DNA from: Fibrobacter sp.
Lineage (GTDB): Bacteria > Fibrobacterota > Fibrobacteria > Fibrobacterales > Fibrobacteraceae
Direction: 5' to 3'
Assembly (NCBI GenBank): GCA_017475045.1
Contig: JAFVGH010000068.1
Coordinates: 99,783-163,782, forward strand
Length of the DNA: 64,000 nt
Every line of letters begins with the position of its first letter. The stretch's first letter is position 1. Positions 26,838-36,545 of the stretch are shown in pieces. The position numbers and the translations under genes were made by a program. The notes beneath the pieces are model-generated. The model was not told where the DNA came from. It saw only the letters and a list, made by a program, of their open reading frames with translations, and searched no databases.

Positions 26838-29207
26838 TCAGTAAATAAGCCTGAAATTATCCACAACCAGGGTGGCCCCCTCCTTCCCCCTATAATGGTT
26901 TCCGTCTGCACTGGATGCCGCGACAATACGGATATGGGTCACATCTTGCGAACCATCTCCTGTCACCAGGTGATTATCGATACCCTTACTATTGGCCAAG
27001 CCTCCCGCATAAAGGGCAGAGACCTTTCCATCTCCAGAACCTACATTCATTATCGGAGAATTGCTATAAGGTTGGCCATACTTCAATTTTAGTTTCAGAT
27101 GACGAAGTCCATCACTATTGCGCTCCGAGATACTGACCACGTCCGGATCATCAAGGGAATTGTCTGTTTTAGCCCTGTACCATGCCGAAGCAACCAGCGT
27201 GTTCACATCCGACTTTCCCCGGCCGACATTTGATCCATTGTCGGCAGTCCTCGTCCGGTTTTCCAAAAAGATATAGATATCGCAGCTATCCTGGGCGTTA
27301 TTCTCGTACTTAAAGTCCACTTCCAGATAACGGGGCCGCGCCTTGAAGGGCTTTCCAAAATCAATCAATTCATTTCCATCATCATAACCCGTCATCGCAA
27401 TTTGCCCGACGCCTTTCGGATTGAACGTTCCGATAAAAAGATTTCCGCTTGCAAAAGACAAGCCTGCAACAGTCTGAGATTTCATTGATGCAGCTTTGCC
27501 AGATTGCGACATCGTGACAGGCTCCGTCATGTAAGCCTTAACTAAACCTGAAGTCTGGTTTCCGTTGTCCCAATTTGACGGTTTTTTCTTGTCCGTATCC
27601 CAAGTTTCCAAATTGCTATTGGGGTACTGGTACCCTGCACGGATTTCGTACTCAACAGACTCCGTTCCATTCGAGACAACAACTTTCACCCCACGACCCA
27701 AGTCATAACTACCGCCATCCGTCACACCAGATACCGAAGCACCCTTCGTAAGTTCAATATCGCTCACAGCCAGCTTTGTCAAATCTGCAAGAAAGGTCAA
27801 ATCGTCGTAATGGGCATTGTAAGTATAGGTTTCACCATTCTGGGTACTATCAATTTTTGCGGTATTTCCTGCTATCTTCATCGAAAGAATCCTAGGCGGC
27901 ACTGCCGGTACTGAAGCAGACAAGGTCCATGAATCTGAAGAACCGTCTTCAGCAGTAATAGTAAATGTCACCGGACTACGGAGGTCCACTGTTCCCGGCA
28001 GACTATGGAAGGCTGTCTCCGAAACATTCAGTGTCACCGACACCGACGACAAATCAGCACCAGCGGCCAGATGCAGTTCTGCAGTCCTTTTAGACTTGTC
28101 AACCGACGCTGCAGATTCTTCCCCGACCGCCGAGATAGAAATCAGTTCCTTGTCACTGGAGACTTTTTCGTCAGCAGCAGCCACAGAAAGAGACAAAACC
28201 CAAGTCTTGACAGAACCGTCTTCGGCCGTCACTTTGAAGGACTGGTAATCAGTCCAAGCCTTGATTGCATCAGGTTTAGGATCCACGGCAGCCCCCTCAG
28301 AAGTGCTCCAAAAATCAATAGCCGCCGTGCCAATAGAAGATCCGTTCTTCAACTTGATGTAGATGGTATCCTGGGAACGGTTCACCTTGAACTGTTCCTT
28401 GAAAAGCACTTGCAAGTCCGTGGCGTTATTCTTGATGGAAGACACCACCACCACCCAGTTCTTTTCAGAGCCATCCTCGGCTACAACCTTGAACTTTTGC
28501 GGGGTGGACCAGTCCTTAACCGATTTCGGATCCGGAGAAACTTTAGCACTGCCAGACACTTTCACATTGGTCAGCGTGGCCGTCTTGATGTCAAATCCCT
28601 GAGGATAAGTCACATATATCGTATCGCCACTTTCCTTTGTGTCTACAGCATCCTTGAACTCAAGGGAAATGGAGTTATCCGAAGACTTGCCGGGTTCCTC
28701 TTTCTTATCTCCAGGATTGTCTTCGCCATTCTCTTCGGGAGAGTCTGCTTGGGATTCTTCACCAGGTATTTCAAACTGTATTTTCCAGATGGACATATCT
28801 CCATTTTCGGCAATCACCACAACATAAATCACCCGGCTTGCAGGCAAGCGTATACGGCTCCCTTTCTTCAGCTTTTTCTCTACATAAGCCACTTGCCTTG
28901 CCAAGGAATCCATGGCTGCAGAATCCGTAGGGAATTCCAGAATCTTGCTTTCTACCAGGTGAAGGCTCGCCATATGGCTTATGTCGATGCTTTCAATGGT
29001 AACAGAATCCCAAGTAGCAAGGGAATCGGAACGTTCTTCTAGAGTGATAATGACCTTGTGTTCATCGGCAAAAACTTGAATGCCTCCACTTTCTTCAACA
29101 AAATGGATTTCATCCAATTTGTGGTAGGGAGACTCGCCAAACTCATCATAATCGGCGGAGCAGCCAAAAAACAGGGCAATGACAACGGCAATCCAGAAAA
29201 ATTTCAT
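26838..29207 (-). CDS. PCMD-domain surface lipoprotein with repeated Ig-like modules
   Basis: A 789-residue lipoprotein (lipobox FFGC). After an acidic linker (~150-180) come several similar beta modules of about 85 residues, each closing with a TAEDGS-(x)n-W-x-[VL] signature (KVVAEDGSEKNWVVVV, KVTAEDGSVKTWVLSL, TITAEDGSSDSWTLSA). The last 240 residues fit the putative carbohydrate-metabolism domain (PCMD): NLETWDTDKKKPSNWDN at its start and YLEVDFKYENNAQDSCDIYIFLENRT later, ending VDNFRLIY. Three ATGs stand in a row; the third (29207) has AGGAGG at normal distance. It is the last of three genes. Carbohydrate binding is inferred from the family name, not proven. Confidence 0.8.
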   Translation of the reverse strand: MKFFWIAVVIALFFGCSADYDEFGESPYHKLDEIHFVEESGGIQVFADEHKVIITLEERSDSLATWDSVTIESIDISHMASLHLVESKILEFPTDSAAMDSLARQVAYVEKKLKKGSRIRLPASRVIYVVVIAENGDMSIWKIQFEIPGEESQADSPEENGEDNPGDKKEEPGKSSDNSISLEFKDAVDTKESGDTIYVTYPQGFDIKTATLTNVKVSGSAKVSPDPKSVKDWSTPQKFKVVAEDGSEKNWVVVVSSIKNNATDLQVLFKEQFKVNRSQDTIYIKLKNGSSIGTAAIDFWSTSEGAAVDPKPDAIKAWTDYQSFKVTAEDGSVKTWVLSLSVAAADEKVSSDKELISISAVGEESAASVDKSKRTAELHLAAGADLSSVSVTLNVSETAFHSLPGTVDLRSPVTFTITAEDGSSDSWTLSASVPAVPPRILSMKIAGNTAKIDSTQNGETYTYNAHYDDLTFLADLTKLAVSDIELTKGASVSGVTDGGSYDLGRGVKVVVSNGTESVEYEIRAGYQYPNSNLETWDTDKKKPSNWDNGNQTSGLVKAYMTEPVTMSQSGKAASMKSQTVAGLSFASGNLFIGTFNPKGVGQIAMTGYDDGNELIDFGKPFKARPRYLEVDFKYENNAQDSCDIYIFLENRTRTADNGSNVGRGKSDVNTLVASAWYRAKTDNSLDDPDVVSISERNSDGLRHLKLKLKYGQPYSNSPIMNVGSGDGKVSALYAGGLANSKGIDNHLVTGDGSQDVTHIRIVAASSADGNHYRGKEGATLVVDNFRLIY

Positions 29208-29217
29208 CATCATCCTC

Positions 29218-30867
29218 CTAGTAGATCAGCTTGAAGTCATCCAAGGTGAGGCTAGAATTTTCGCCACCGCGATACTTACCCGAATTGCCTGCCGTTCCAC
29301 CGGCTACCACATGCGCATAAGCCGAAGAGGCTAACATTACATGAATCGCGGTTACATCCTCGTTACCAGATCCAAGAGTCAGTCCCTCTGCAACGGCATA
29401 GTCTCCAGAAAGGAGTCCGAAGGGATCCGCGCCATAGGAGAGCGTAACTTTCCGTTCTATCATATCCGTACTCGCATCGTCCGAGAAGGCTCCCGTAGCA
29501 ACAACTTTACCACCCTCACCTACCAGCATCACATAAACGAGGCTCTTCTGCGGATATCTTGAAGAAGAATTGGCCTCATGGGTGTAGGAATACTTTACCG
29601 TGAATGCTATCGGACGCGCCGTAAAGGGCTTGCCAAAGACCATGTCTTTGGCAATGTTAGATTCGTCAGTAGAGGGAGTTCCCGAAGAGTAATCAACATC
29701 GTAAATATTTTTAGCATCAGAACCACTATACGCACCGACAAAATAAAAGCCTCCGGCAAGTTTCCAACTACCGTCAATTATCGCATTGAAGGCCCCCCAT
29801 CCGCAGGTTACAACTTTTGAAGAAAGGGACAAACTCCCCCCATTTTCAGAGAGATTTTCCTCTGCCTTAAAGCGGTAGTTTGTACCAAGGGCAACTGAAG
29901 CCCGACCTTCCGTCGCCATGGCATCGCTGGTGGTGGCCCAGAAGTCGTTACGGGCGCTAAAGTCCGAGCCCGGCAACTGCACTCCGGCCACTACGCTGTA
30001 GGTACCCGGTTTGTCTTCCGCATCCAGGAACTGCATTTCTACAGGACGTCGTAAATCTTTTGCGCCATTCAGGGGCGACAATGTTATCGCCGACAAATCC
30101 GAACCATAGGGAACTTCTACATACACCTTGGTTCCTGTCACGGTCACGGTACCACTGGAGACTGAAAGGTCCGCCAACTTGACCCCACTAATGGTTTCGG
30201 AACTTGAGGAGCTTGTGTTCAAAGAACTACCGGAATCCGTTGAGCTACCGGAATCCGTTGAACTACCAGAATCTGCCGAGTTGCCCGCAGGGTCCGTTCC
30301 CGCGGCAGAAGAATTACCGCTATCCACAGAATTTCCTTCACTTGCAGAAGAGTTCCCTTCTCCCGCAGAAGAATCACCTCCACTTACAGACGAGCCATCA
30401 CCGTCAACAGAAGCACTACTTCCCGAAACTTGAGCCGTTCCCGACGAAGAAGAAGCCTTCTTCGGCAAATCCCACACCACCAGCCACACGCCTACAACCC
30501 TGTTGTAGGAATCCAGCGCTACAATTGAAACCTGGTTCGTATCGGCCGTCGAGATAACCGTACCCGGCACCAGCTTTTCGCCCAACTCCGGATCCAACAA
30601 GTCGTCATCGGCCGCCAAATAAAGGGAGGCACATCCCGGAAGCGAAAGAGAATCTATAACCAGTGAATCCAGCCAGCCCTTCGTCGGCGAAACATGGATA
30701 ACCTGCTTTTCCTTATCGAGGGAATCCACCTTCCATCCCGAAAGCTTCAGCCCCATTTCCTCAGAAACCTTTTCTTCAGGAAATAGTGGCGTATCGGAGG
30801 GGTCGGAGCATCCGACCACCAACATAGCCCACAGGGCAACGACACCAGCAAAGACAAGTTTTTTCAT
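29218..30867 (-). CDS. PCMD-domain surface lipoprotein, paralogue
   Basis: A 549-residue lipoprotein (lipobox VVGC). Its N-terminal 130 residues resemble the same region of the downstream neighbour (WKVDSLDKEKQVIHV; VVGVWLVVWDLP against MSIWKIQFEIP). A long Ser/Gly/Asp linker with near-exact DSGSSTDSGSS repeats follows (~140-235), then one beta module and a C-terminal PCMD-like domain (PIAFTVKYSYTHEANSSSRYPQKSLVYVML) ending LDDFKLIY, nearly the same last residues as the neighbour. A strong AGGAGG precedes the ATG. It sits between the barrel-like protein and the larger PCMD lipoprotein with gaps of 9 and about 10 bp, so the three genes form one operon. Confidence 0.78.
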   Translation of the reverse strand: MKKLVFAGVVALWAMLVVGCSDPSDTPLFPEEKVSEEMGLKLSGWKVDSLDKEKQVIHVSPTKGWLDSLVIDSLSLPGCASLYLAADDDLLDPELGEKLVPGTVISTADTNQVSIVALDSYNRVVGVWLVVWDLPKKASSSSGTAQVSGSSASVDGDGSSVSGGDSSAGEGNSSASEGNSVDSGNSSAAGTDPAGNSADSGSSTDSGSSTDSGSSLNTSSSSSETISGVKLADLSVSSGTVTVTGTKVYVEVPYGSDLSAITLSPLNGAKDLRRPVEMQFLDAEDKPGTYSVVAGVQLPGSDFSARNDFWATTSDAMATEGRASVALGTNYRFKAEENLSENGGSLSLSSKVVTCGWGAFNAIIDGSWKLAGGFYFVGAYSGSDAKNIYDVDYSSGTPSTDESNIAKDMVFGKPFTARPIAFTVKYSYTHEANSSSRYPQKSLVYVMLVGEGGKVVATGAFSDDASTDMIERKVTLSYGADPFGLLSGDYAVAEGLTLGSGNEDVTAIHVMLASSAYAHVVAGGTAGNSGKYRGGENSSLTLDDFKLIY

Positions 30868-30876
30868 TGCAGCCTC

Positions 30877-31830
30877 CTAGAAGAAGTAGACCAGGGAGAA
30901 ATCCAAGGCCAAGAGGTTGATGGTGAAATTCACAATGTTATATACAAGTCTGCTATGGCTTTCGCCATTTTCTTCAACATCCACGACGCTAGTGCTAAGG
31001 CCCAGAAGCCCCACAGAGGTTTCAAAGGCAAAACGGCTCAACACCATAATGCAGATACCCGGATTCAGGCCCGCCTTGATAGTCCAAGTCTTATTGCGAG
31101 TTTTGTCAATTTCTTCGCCATCGTCGCTTTGGGACATTCCATAGGAATACTGGACCAATATGGAGGTTTCGTTAAAAAAGTAGAGACTCTTGGAGTCCAT
31201 AACCTTCAGGTAATTCTTCAAGAAGGGTTGTGCAAAAAAGCCATTGCTCACATACTTTCGATGCTGCTTAATGTCGGCGATATCTTCCAATATGGAAAAA
31301 TCGATATCCAACCAAGTACGGGAATAGCCCAAATGGGCCCCTACGGCCAGAGCATCCTTGATAAAGTAGCCCCCAAAAGCCTGAACCGTAAACATGTATC
31401 CTTCGGCCTCGTACACATCCCCGATAATGACGTTCAGCGCATCATCTTCCGTATTCGCCTGAATCAAGGACAAGGTGGCGCCACCCAAGATGTGCCCTGC
31501 AGAAATCGCTTCGTCGGGGGACACCGGGTAAAGTTCATCTAAAAGGCCGCCAGAAGTCTGTTCGGGAGCGGAAACCGGCTTTGCCGTATCCTGAGAAATC
31601 TCCTTGGTCGGTTCTGACAAAACGACAGGTTCTTCTTTCTTTGATGTATCTTGAGTGTTTTCTTGAGCAATTGGCGCTTGTTGAACAAGCGTATACTGTG
31701 CATCAGTATTTTGCGCAGTTTGCTGCAACGTATCCTGAACGGATTCCGACACGATAGAGTCCTGCTCCTGGCCATACGTCAAGACGGCAAAAGCGTACAA
31801 CAAGAATACTGATAAAAGAAATCTCCTCAT
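30877..31830 (-). CDS. Exported protein, probable outer-membrane barrel
   Basis: First gene of the PCMD operon. It has a signal peptide (MRRFLLSVFLLYAFAVLTYG), a Gln/Thr/Pro/Lys-rich linker to residue ~95, then about 220 residues with repeated amphipathic strands (FTVQAFGGYFIKDALAVGAHLGYSRTW; FAFETSVGLLGLSTSV) and a C-terminal Phe-Phe, typical of outer-membrane beta-barrels. No named family is recognised. The promoter must overlap the T-tract of the terminator of the preceding gene, and no Shine-Dalgarno is visible. Confidence 0.65.
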   Translation of the reverse strand: MRRFLLSVFLLYAFAVLTYGQEQDSIVSESVQDTLQQTAQNTDAQYTLVQQAPIAQENTQDTSKKEEPVVLSEPTKEISQDTAKPVSAPEQTSGGLLDELYPVSPDEAISAGHILGGATLSLIQANTEDDALNVIIGDVYEAEGYMFTVQAFGGYFIKDALAVGAHLGYSRTWLDIDFSILEDIADIKQHRKYVSNGFFAQPFLKNYLKVMDSKSLYFFNETSILVQYSYGMSQSDDGEEIDKTRNKTWTIKAGLNPGICIMVLSRFAFETSVGLLGLSTSVVDVEENGESHSRLVYNIVNFTINLLALDFSLVYFF

Positions 31831-31835
31831 ACTAT

Positions 31836-31866
31836 AAAAAATAAAAAAATCCCGCCAAAGCGGGAT
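31836..31866 (-). terminator. Rho-independent terminator after the FISUMP gene
   Basis: ATCCCGC pairs with GCGGGAT across a 4-nt loop; the minus-strand product continues with a run of T residues. It lies 25 bp after the FISUMP stop codon and directly before the PCMD operon. Confidence 0.88.
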
Positions 31867-31890
31867 TCCTTCTATCGGTTGTTCTGCCTT

Positions 31891-33435
31891 TTAATCGTGA
31901 ATACAGCGCACTGCATAGCCCATATTCTTGTCAAATCCGTGGTATGTGAAGTCTGAACCCGATATATACCAGTTCCAGGCACCATCGGGATCAGGTTCCG
32001 TAGCCGTCCAGAAATGCGCATTATTACGACTCTGGAATTGGTGGGTATACCCATCACGAAAATCATATTCACCTGTAGGAATAGCACCAAAACTATACTT
32101 GTCCTTCCCAGAGCCAGATTCACTTTTTGCCATCAAGTCCTCCCCCATGTACGCACCTTTTCCACTTTCACCACCAATATATTCCCGCAATTTTTCCCAT
32201 TCTTCCTGAGTTGGCACATGCCAATCTCTAGGACAAATTCCACGGTGAGGGAATTCCGTTATCCCACAGGTTTTCCCATGTCCGCACTTTGCGATAGGCA
32301 TGTCCATAACAGCATGCCACAGATAAAGCGCCCCAGCAATTTTGCAATTTCGAGGATTGTTGTCTAGGCACCACGTAGCCCCCATCAAGTTTTCCGTACC
32401 AAACAAAGAGCTATCGGCATAGCGCAAGTTCTGTCCCATCCACAATTGAGTCCCAATCTGGACCTGTGTATAGACCTCTCCATCCCGGGAATCAATAAAG
32501 GATTCCAATTGTGCATCGAGAATATAGGATATCTCACTGCTAGAACTGACGGAGCCTCCGTCACTGCTAGAAGATTCAACTTCTTTGGTATAATATCGTC
32601 TTTCCTCGTCACAGGTCTTCTGGTACATGGCGACAACATCGTCTATACTAGAAACATGAATATCGAGCTCAGTCTTGTAAGAAACCTGGGTGTCGGTACA
32701 GACAGCCTCCTTAGCCGTTCCGCTCCCCTGCTGCATACTGCAAATGCCCGCAACGAGCATCTTATTGAACGACGTTGCCGTACTATTGACATAGACTTTC
32801 CCCTTATCAACTGTGGCAACATGTATGTAAGCAACTCCATTGGACTTTAATTTCATCGTGACGGCATCGCCAGACTTCGTCACGTCACAAGAAAATTCAG
32901 GCTCGCTGGAATCCGACGAATAGAGCCAACTTGGATACATCGGGCCAACCCCTTTTGAATCGCTAGACAGGGTACGTTCTAGCGAATCCAGGGAAATTTT
33001 TAAGGAATTAAAATCCTTCTGGTCATTTATCTTAGTACCATCGGCAGATTCGCAAGCTTCCTTGAATGTCTTCTTGAATTTTTCAAAAATGCTTTCAGAC
33101 ATTTCCTCCCTGCTAATCGCCACAACAGACTCTACTTCACATTGAACCTCTCCATAATCCGAATCAGACTTAAACTCCTTGCAGTTCTCATTTATCACAT
33201 ACGGATTAGCACTTTTTACAGTTTGGAAAAGCTTGCCTTCGCGAAGTTCCAGTTTTTCCGTAGAAGTCACCCCATTGAACGAGGATTCCATAACCAAGGG
33301 GTCCTCTGATTTCACTACACACTTTAGTGCGTCAGAATTTTGGGTGTCAGGGTTGGCACTACTGGAGCCATCGTCACATGCAACGACCAACAAAGACAAA
33401 AGCAACGGTGTCGAAAACTTCAAAACAGAACGCAT
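31891..33435 (-). CDS. FISUMP-domain lipoprotein
   Basis: A 514-residue lipoprotein (lipobox VVAC) with a C-terminal FISUMP domain from about residue 315: IDSRDGEVYTQVQIGTQLW, MGQNLRYADSS, ALYLWHAVM, GICPRDWHVPTQEEWEKL, YSFGAIPTG, HFWTATEPD and GYAVRCIHD. The N-terminal 290 residues are longer than in the other copies and contain several paired Cys and two similar halves (SDYGEVQCEVES... and AVCTDTQVSYKTE...), suggesting an internally duplicated domain. It has AAGGAG before the ATG and its own terminator. It is a stand-alone transcription unit. Confidence 0.86.
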   Translation of the reverse strand: MRSVLKFSTPLLLSLLVVACDDGSSSANPDTQNSDALKCVVKSEDPLVMESSFNGVTSTEKLELREGKLFQTVKSANPYVINENCKEFKSDSDYGEVQCEVESVVAISREEMSESIFEKFKKTFKEACESADGTKINDQKDFNSLKISLDSLERTLSSDSKGVGPMYPSWLYSSDSSEPEFSCDVTKSGDAVTMKLKSNGVAYIHVATVDKGKVYVNSTATSFNKMLVAGICSMQQGSGTAKEAVCTDTQVSYKTELDIHVSSIDDVVAMYQKTCDEERRYYTKEVESSSSDGGSVSSSSEISYILDAQLESFIDSRDGEVYTQVQIGTQLWMGQNLRYADSSLFGTENLMGATWCLDNNPRNCKIAGALYLWHAVMDMPIAKCGHGKTCGITEFPHRGICPRDWHVPTQEEWEKLREYIGGESGKGAYMGEDLMAKSESGSGKDKYSFGAIPTGEYDFRDGYTHQFQSRNNAHFWTATEPDPDGAWNWYISGSDFTYHGFDKNMGYAVRCIHD

Positions 33436-33476
33436 TTACACTCCTTTCGGCCCAATCGCGCAAAAAAAAATAGTTT

Positions 33477-34070
33477 TTACTTCTTTTTGAAGCGAAGATA
33501 AAGGCCTTCTACGTACGGCAAAAAAGCCTTAAAAAGGGAAAGCCCTTCAAGGCTATCAGAAAAATACTCCACATCAATGCTCCCCGGGGCAGAGACATCC
33601 GCATTTTCCATATCGGCCGTCACCTGAACATAATTGGAAGGGTCAGCCACCACAATCACCAACAAGGAATAATCCGCCTCAACAGGCGCAGTAAAAGGCA
33701 CCACAAAATCCAAGACAAGCCGGCCATTCTTCACAGAAGCCTTAAAATCTCGAATTGACTTAGCCGCCAAAAAAGCTGATCCCGACTGAACATAATTGAA
33801 GTAATTGGACCGTGCAATTTCATCCAAGATGGCAGTCTTTAATCCGTTTCCTTCTTCAGCAGAAATCTTTCCGTCGCCATCTCTATCCACAGAGGAAATC
33901 ATCGCCCTACTGTAGACCTCGTCATAAGTCCAACGATTCTGAATTCCAGACAAGCCCTTTTCGTCAAAAACCACCTTCACCGAAGCATCTACAAATACAT
34001 GAGGATGCGCAAAGGCGGCGGAAACGCACAATCCGCACAGCAGCAGAAGAAGGCTAGAACGCAAGAACAA
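33477..34070 (-). CDS. DUF1007-family exported protein
   Basis: A 197-residue protein with signal peptide and an immediate AHPHVFVD motif, the hallmark of DUF1007 proteins, which are often encoded beside metal or zinc/nickel transport systems. It also contains DRDGDGKISAEE, an EF-hand-like calcium loop near residue 65. The predicted start is a TTG within the last codons of the PEGA protein gene (17 bp overlap); a second TTG two codons on is an alternative. No metal transporter gene is nearby here, so the usual context is missing. Confidence 0.75.
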   Translation of the reverse strand: MFLRSSLLLLLCGLCVSAAFAHPHVFVDASVKVVFDEKGLSGIQNRWTYDEVYSRAMISSVDRDGDGKISAEEGNGLKTAILDEIARSNYFNYVQSGSAFLAAKSIRDFKASVKNGRLVLDFVVPFTAPVEADYSLLVIVVADPSNYVQVTADMENADVSAPGSIDVEYFSDSLEGLSLFKAFLPYVEGLYLRFKKK

Positions 34071-35733
34071 ATCCCGCTACAAGGAGTCCTATTCCGACTA
34101 CACCGAGGCCAATGCTTACGCCGGCCTTCGTATCACCCTTCTTGTTCAAATCGTGGTTGTCCTTCACCATCTTCTGAGTATCAGGGCTTTCAAAGGCTGA
34201 CATTCCGTAAGCCTTCTTCTTGTCGGCAGCATCGCTCCAATCTTTTTCGGCCAGGTACCACAAAACACCGCTCGCAATGATAGGAACTATGGAGCCCCAC
34301 AAGAGACCGCGACCAATACGGCGCTTACTACGTTCGTCGTTAAATGCGTTTTGATCTTCAATAAACGCCAGGTCATCCAGAACCGGTTCCATTTCCACGT
34401 TAATCAGGTTCGGCATGAAAGCCTTAATTTCTGTAACAATGGTCGTATCCCGGTAGCCCACCTTACGCAGGTAAATACTGGCCTTCGCCTGGGGACGTAT
34501 TCCATCCACCACTACATCAGTCATGTAGTGCGGCATAATATTCACCGTCGGGACCTCATTGATGAACACTTCCACCGCTTCAGGGTCCGTGTTCAGGGTC
34601 AACCTAGTAGAGGGCCGTTCCACGGGTATTTCAATGCGGTTCAGACTGTCGGAATTGATGCGGACCACAGCAGAACCCCACCATTCAACACCCTTCAGAA
34701 CCTGCATCACCGAAATAGTGTACTTACCCGGAGCAATCCGCTTAATAGTGTCTGGGGCCACCTGCTTGATAGGAATGCCGTTCACAAACAAGGAGCACGC
34801 CGCAGGGACAGACGTCACAAAGAGGTTTGCACTTCCCGGCGGGTAAAGTTCCATCTCTTCTTCGTCATCCACATACTCAGGAACAACATAGTTCGAAAGA
34901 CCTAGATCAATCATCTCGTCGTCTTCCATATTGTAGAGACGACGGAGGTCTAAGCGGTAAATCTTGATAAAGGGATTGGCAGAGTCGGCCGCAATGCTAT
35001 CCTGGATTTCCTGCTGGCGGATTTCTTCTTCCACGCGGGCAATTTCTTCCAGCTTCATGCGGGTGTCTTCTTTCTGGAGAGCCGTCTCGAAATCGTCGTC
35101 GGCACCGTCATCGCCCTCCTGGGCCTGTTCCTGGGGTTGCTCCTGTTCTGCCGGAGTTGTGTCCGCCACGGCAATGGGTGCGGGCGGAGTGGGCGTCGCT
35201 ACAGAATCGGCCTCATCATCCTCTTCGTCCTCCTGGTGTTGGCCATTGCTCTCTTCCATGGCGGCTATGGTCTGTTCCTGGAGCTTTTCCAAATTCTTCT
35301 GTTCATCTGCATTGGGGCGTTTCAGGTAAACCGTATCACGTTCAATCTTTACAAAGATGGCTTCTTGCTCAACAGAGTCCCCCATAATCCAGTAACGGAC
35401 GGGAACCTCACGACCCACAGTGGGCTTTGGCGTGGTATCTGCAGGGGCCTTGGCGGCTTCCAACTTCGCGAAGGGGTCCTCTTTCTTTTCGGCAGGCTTC
35501 GCACTTGCTTCAGAGCCCGGAGCGGGTTCAGCAGCAGTGGTCGGTTCAGCGACAGGCGCAGATTCAGCAACAGGTTCTGCCTGGACAGGGGCCTCTTGAG
35601 CAGAAGCATTCACAGCGGAAGCCTCAGCAGCAGGAGCCGCAGATTCAGCAACATTATCCCAATCGTCTTCATCGGCCAAAACGGGCAACGCCGTCACAAG
35701 GGCCAAAAAGAGCACACAAATACGATTCAGCAT
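34054..35733 (-). CDS. PEGA-domain envelope protein
   Basis: A 559-residue exported protein. Signal peptide at 1-20, then a long low-complexity Ala/Pro/Glu region (to ~100), an acidic Gln-rich coiled-coil-like stretch (~150-230), and two PEGA-like beta modules at about residues 305-420: one reads NLFVTSVPAACSLFVNGIPI, the other TRLTLNTDPEAVEVFINEVP. A TM helix (RIGRGLLWGSIVPIIASGVLWYL) and another hydrophobic segment at the C-terminus follow. PEGA domains are thought to bind surface polymers. It overlaps the DUF1007 gene and is probably co-translated with it. Confidence 0.75.
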   Translation of the reverse strand: MLNRICVLFLALVTALPVLADEDDWDNVAESAAPAAEASAVNASAQEAPVQAEPVAESAPVAEPTTAAEPAPGSEASAKPAEKKEDPFAKLEAAKAPADTTPKPTVGREVPVRYWIMGDSVEQEAIFVKIERDTVYLKRPNADEQKNLEKLQEQTIAAMEESNGQHQEDEEDDEADSVATPTPPAPIAVADTTPAEQEQPQEQAQEGDDGADDDFETALQKEDTRMKLEEIARVEEEIRQQEIQDSIAADSANPFIKIYRLDLRRLYNMEDDEMIDLGLSNYVVPEYVDDEEEMELYPPGSANLFVTSVPAACSLFVNGIPIKQVAPDTIKRIAPGKYTISVMQVLKGVEWWGSAVVRINSDSLNRIEIPVERPSTRLTLNTDPEAVEVFINEVPTVNIMPHYMTDVVVDGIRPQAKASIYLRKVGYRDTTIVTEIKAFMPNLINVEMEPVLDDLAFIEDQNAFNDERSKRRIGRGLLWGSIVPIIASGVLWYLAEKDWSDAADKKKAYGMSAFESPDTQKMVKDNHDLNKKGDTKAGVSIGLGVVGIGLLVAGFVLAF

Positions 35734-35759
35734 ACCCTAAAGATATATTATTAGGAGCC

Positions 35760-36527
35760 CTATGTTTTGTCCATTTTCTGGATTTTAGCGCAATAAATGG
35801 GCCCAGAGCCACACGTTTTGTCAGGCAAGATGTGTACACCGAACTCTGTACGGTCTGCACCCTCTGGAATTTCATCTATTTTCACAGAACACGCCTCGGG
35901 ACGCTTTTTCAAGATTCTCGCTACCACACCGTCATTTTCCAAGGGCGACAGGGCGCATGTTCCATAAACAAGGGTTCCCCCCGGACGGAGGGCATCTATA
36001 GCCGAGGCAAGGAGGGAGCCCTGCTCCACCGCGAGCCGTTTGATACGCTTTGCGGACCAGACTTCCAGGTGGGCGGTCGAATTCAGTACATGACGGTCCG
36101 AAGAGCAAGGAGCATCCAGCAATATCCGGTCAAAAGATTCCTTCCTATGAAGGCCGAATTTTACGCCATCGTAACCCGTAACCTTGATAACGCTCCGCCA
36201 CTTTTCCGGCAAAGAATTTTCCAGAACATGTTCTAGGCGGGTTCGCCGTTCCGGAGAACGGTCATTACATTGCAAGCTGCCCTGACCTTGAAGTTTAGAC
36301 GCAATTACCAAAGATTTGCCACCAGGCGCAGCACACATATCAAGGACGTCCATTCCTGATTCTACTCCAAGAGCTTCCGCTGCAAAAACAGAAGCCTTGT
36401 CTAAATAGTACGGCTCTAGGTCTTCTCCATACTGAAGGGTCTCAAAACAAGATTCCCCCTTGAGAGATTCCAGCAAGGCCGGCCAGCGTTCGCCAAACAA
36501 ATTCTCGTAGTAATCAAAAAATTCCAT
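35760..36527 (-). CDS. RsmB/NOP-family RNA (cytosine-5) methyltransferase
   Basis: A SAM-dependent RNA m5C methyltransferase of 255 residues. The SAM-binding motif is DMCAAPGGKSLVIASKL; motif IV is DAPCSSDRHV and motif VI is YGTCAL, supplying both catalytic cysteines. There is no NusB-like N-terminal RNA-binding domain or C-terminal PUA domain, so it is shorter than RsmB or RsmF, and the RNA target cannot be told from sequence. It is encoded just downstream of ybaK (18 bp). Confidence 0.88.
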   Translation of the reverse strand: MEFFDYYENLFGERWPALLESLKGESCFETLQYGEDLEPYYLDKASVFAAEALGVESGMDVLDMCAAPGGKSLVIASKLQGQGSLQCNDRSPERRTRLEHVLENSLPEKWRSVIKVTGYDGVKFGLHRKESFDRILLDAPCSSDRHVLNSTAHLEVWSAKRIKRLAVEQGSLLASAIDALRPGGTLVYGTCALSPLENDGVVARILKKRPEACSVKIDEIPEGADRTEFGVHILPDKTCGSGPIYCAKIQKMDKT

Positions 36528-36545
36528 GCTTTCTGGGCCTTACGT

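Noticed and set aside
33477..34070. DUF1007 gene as evidence of a metal-uptake operon
   Set aside because: No transporter permease or ATPase gene adjoins it, so that role is not supported here.
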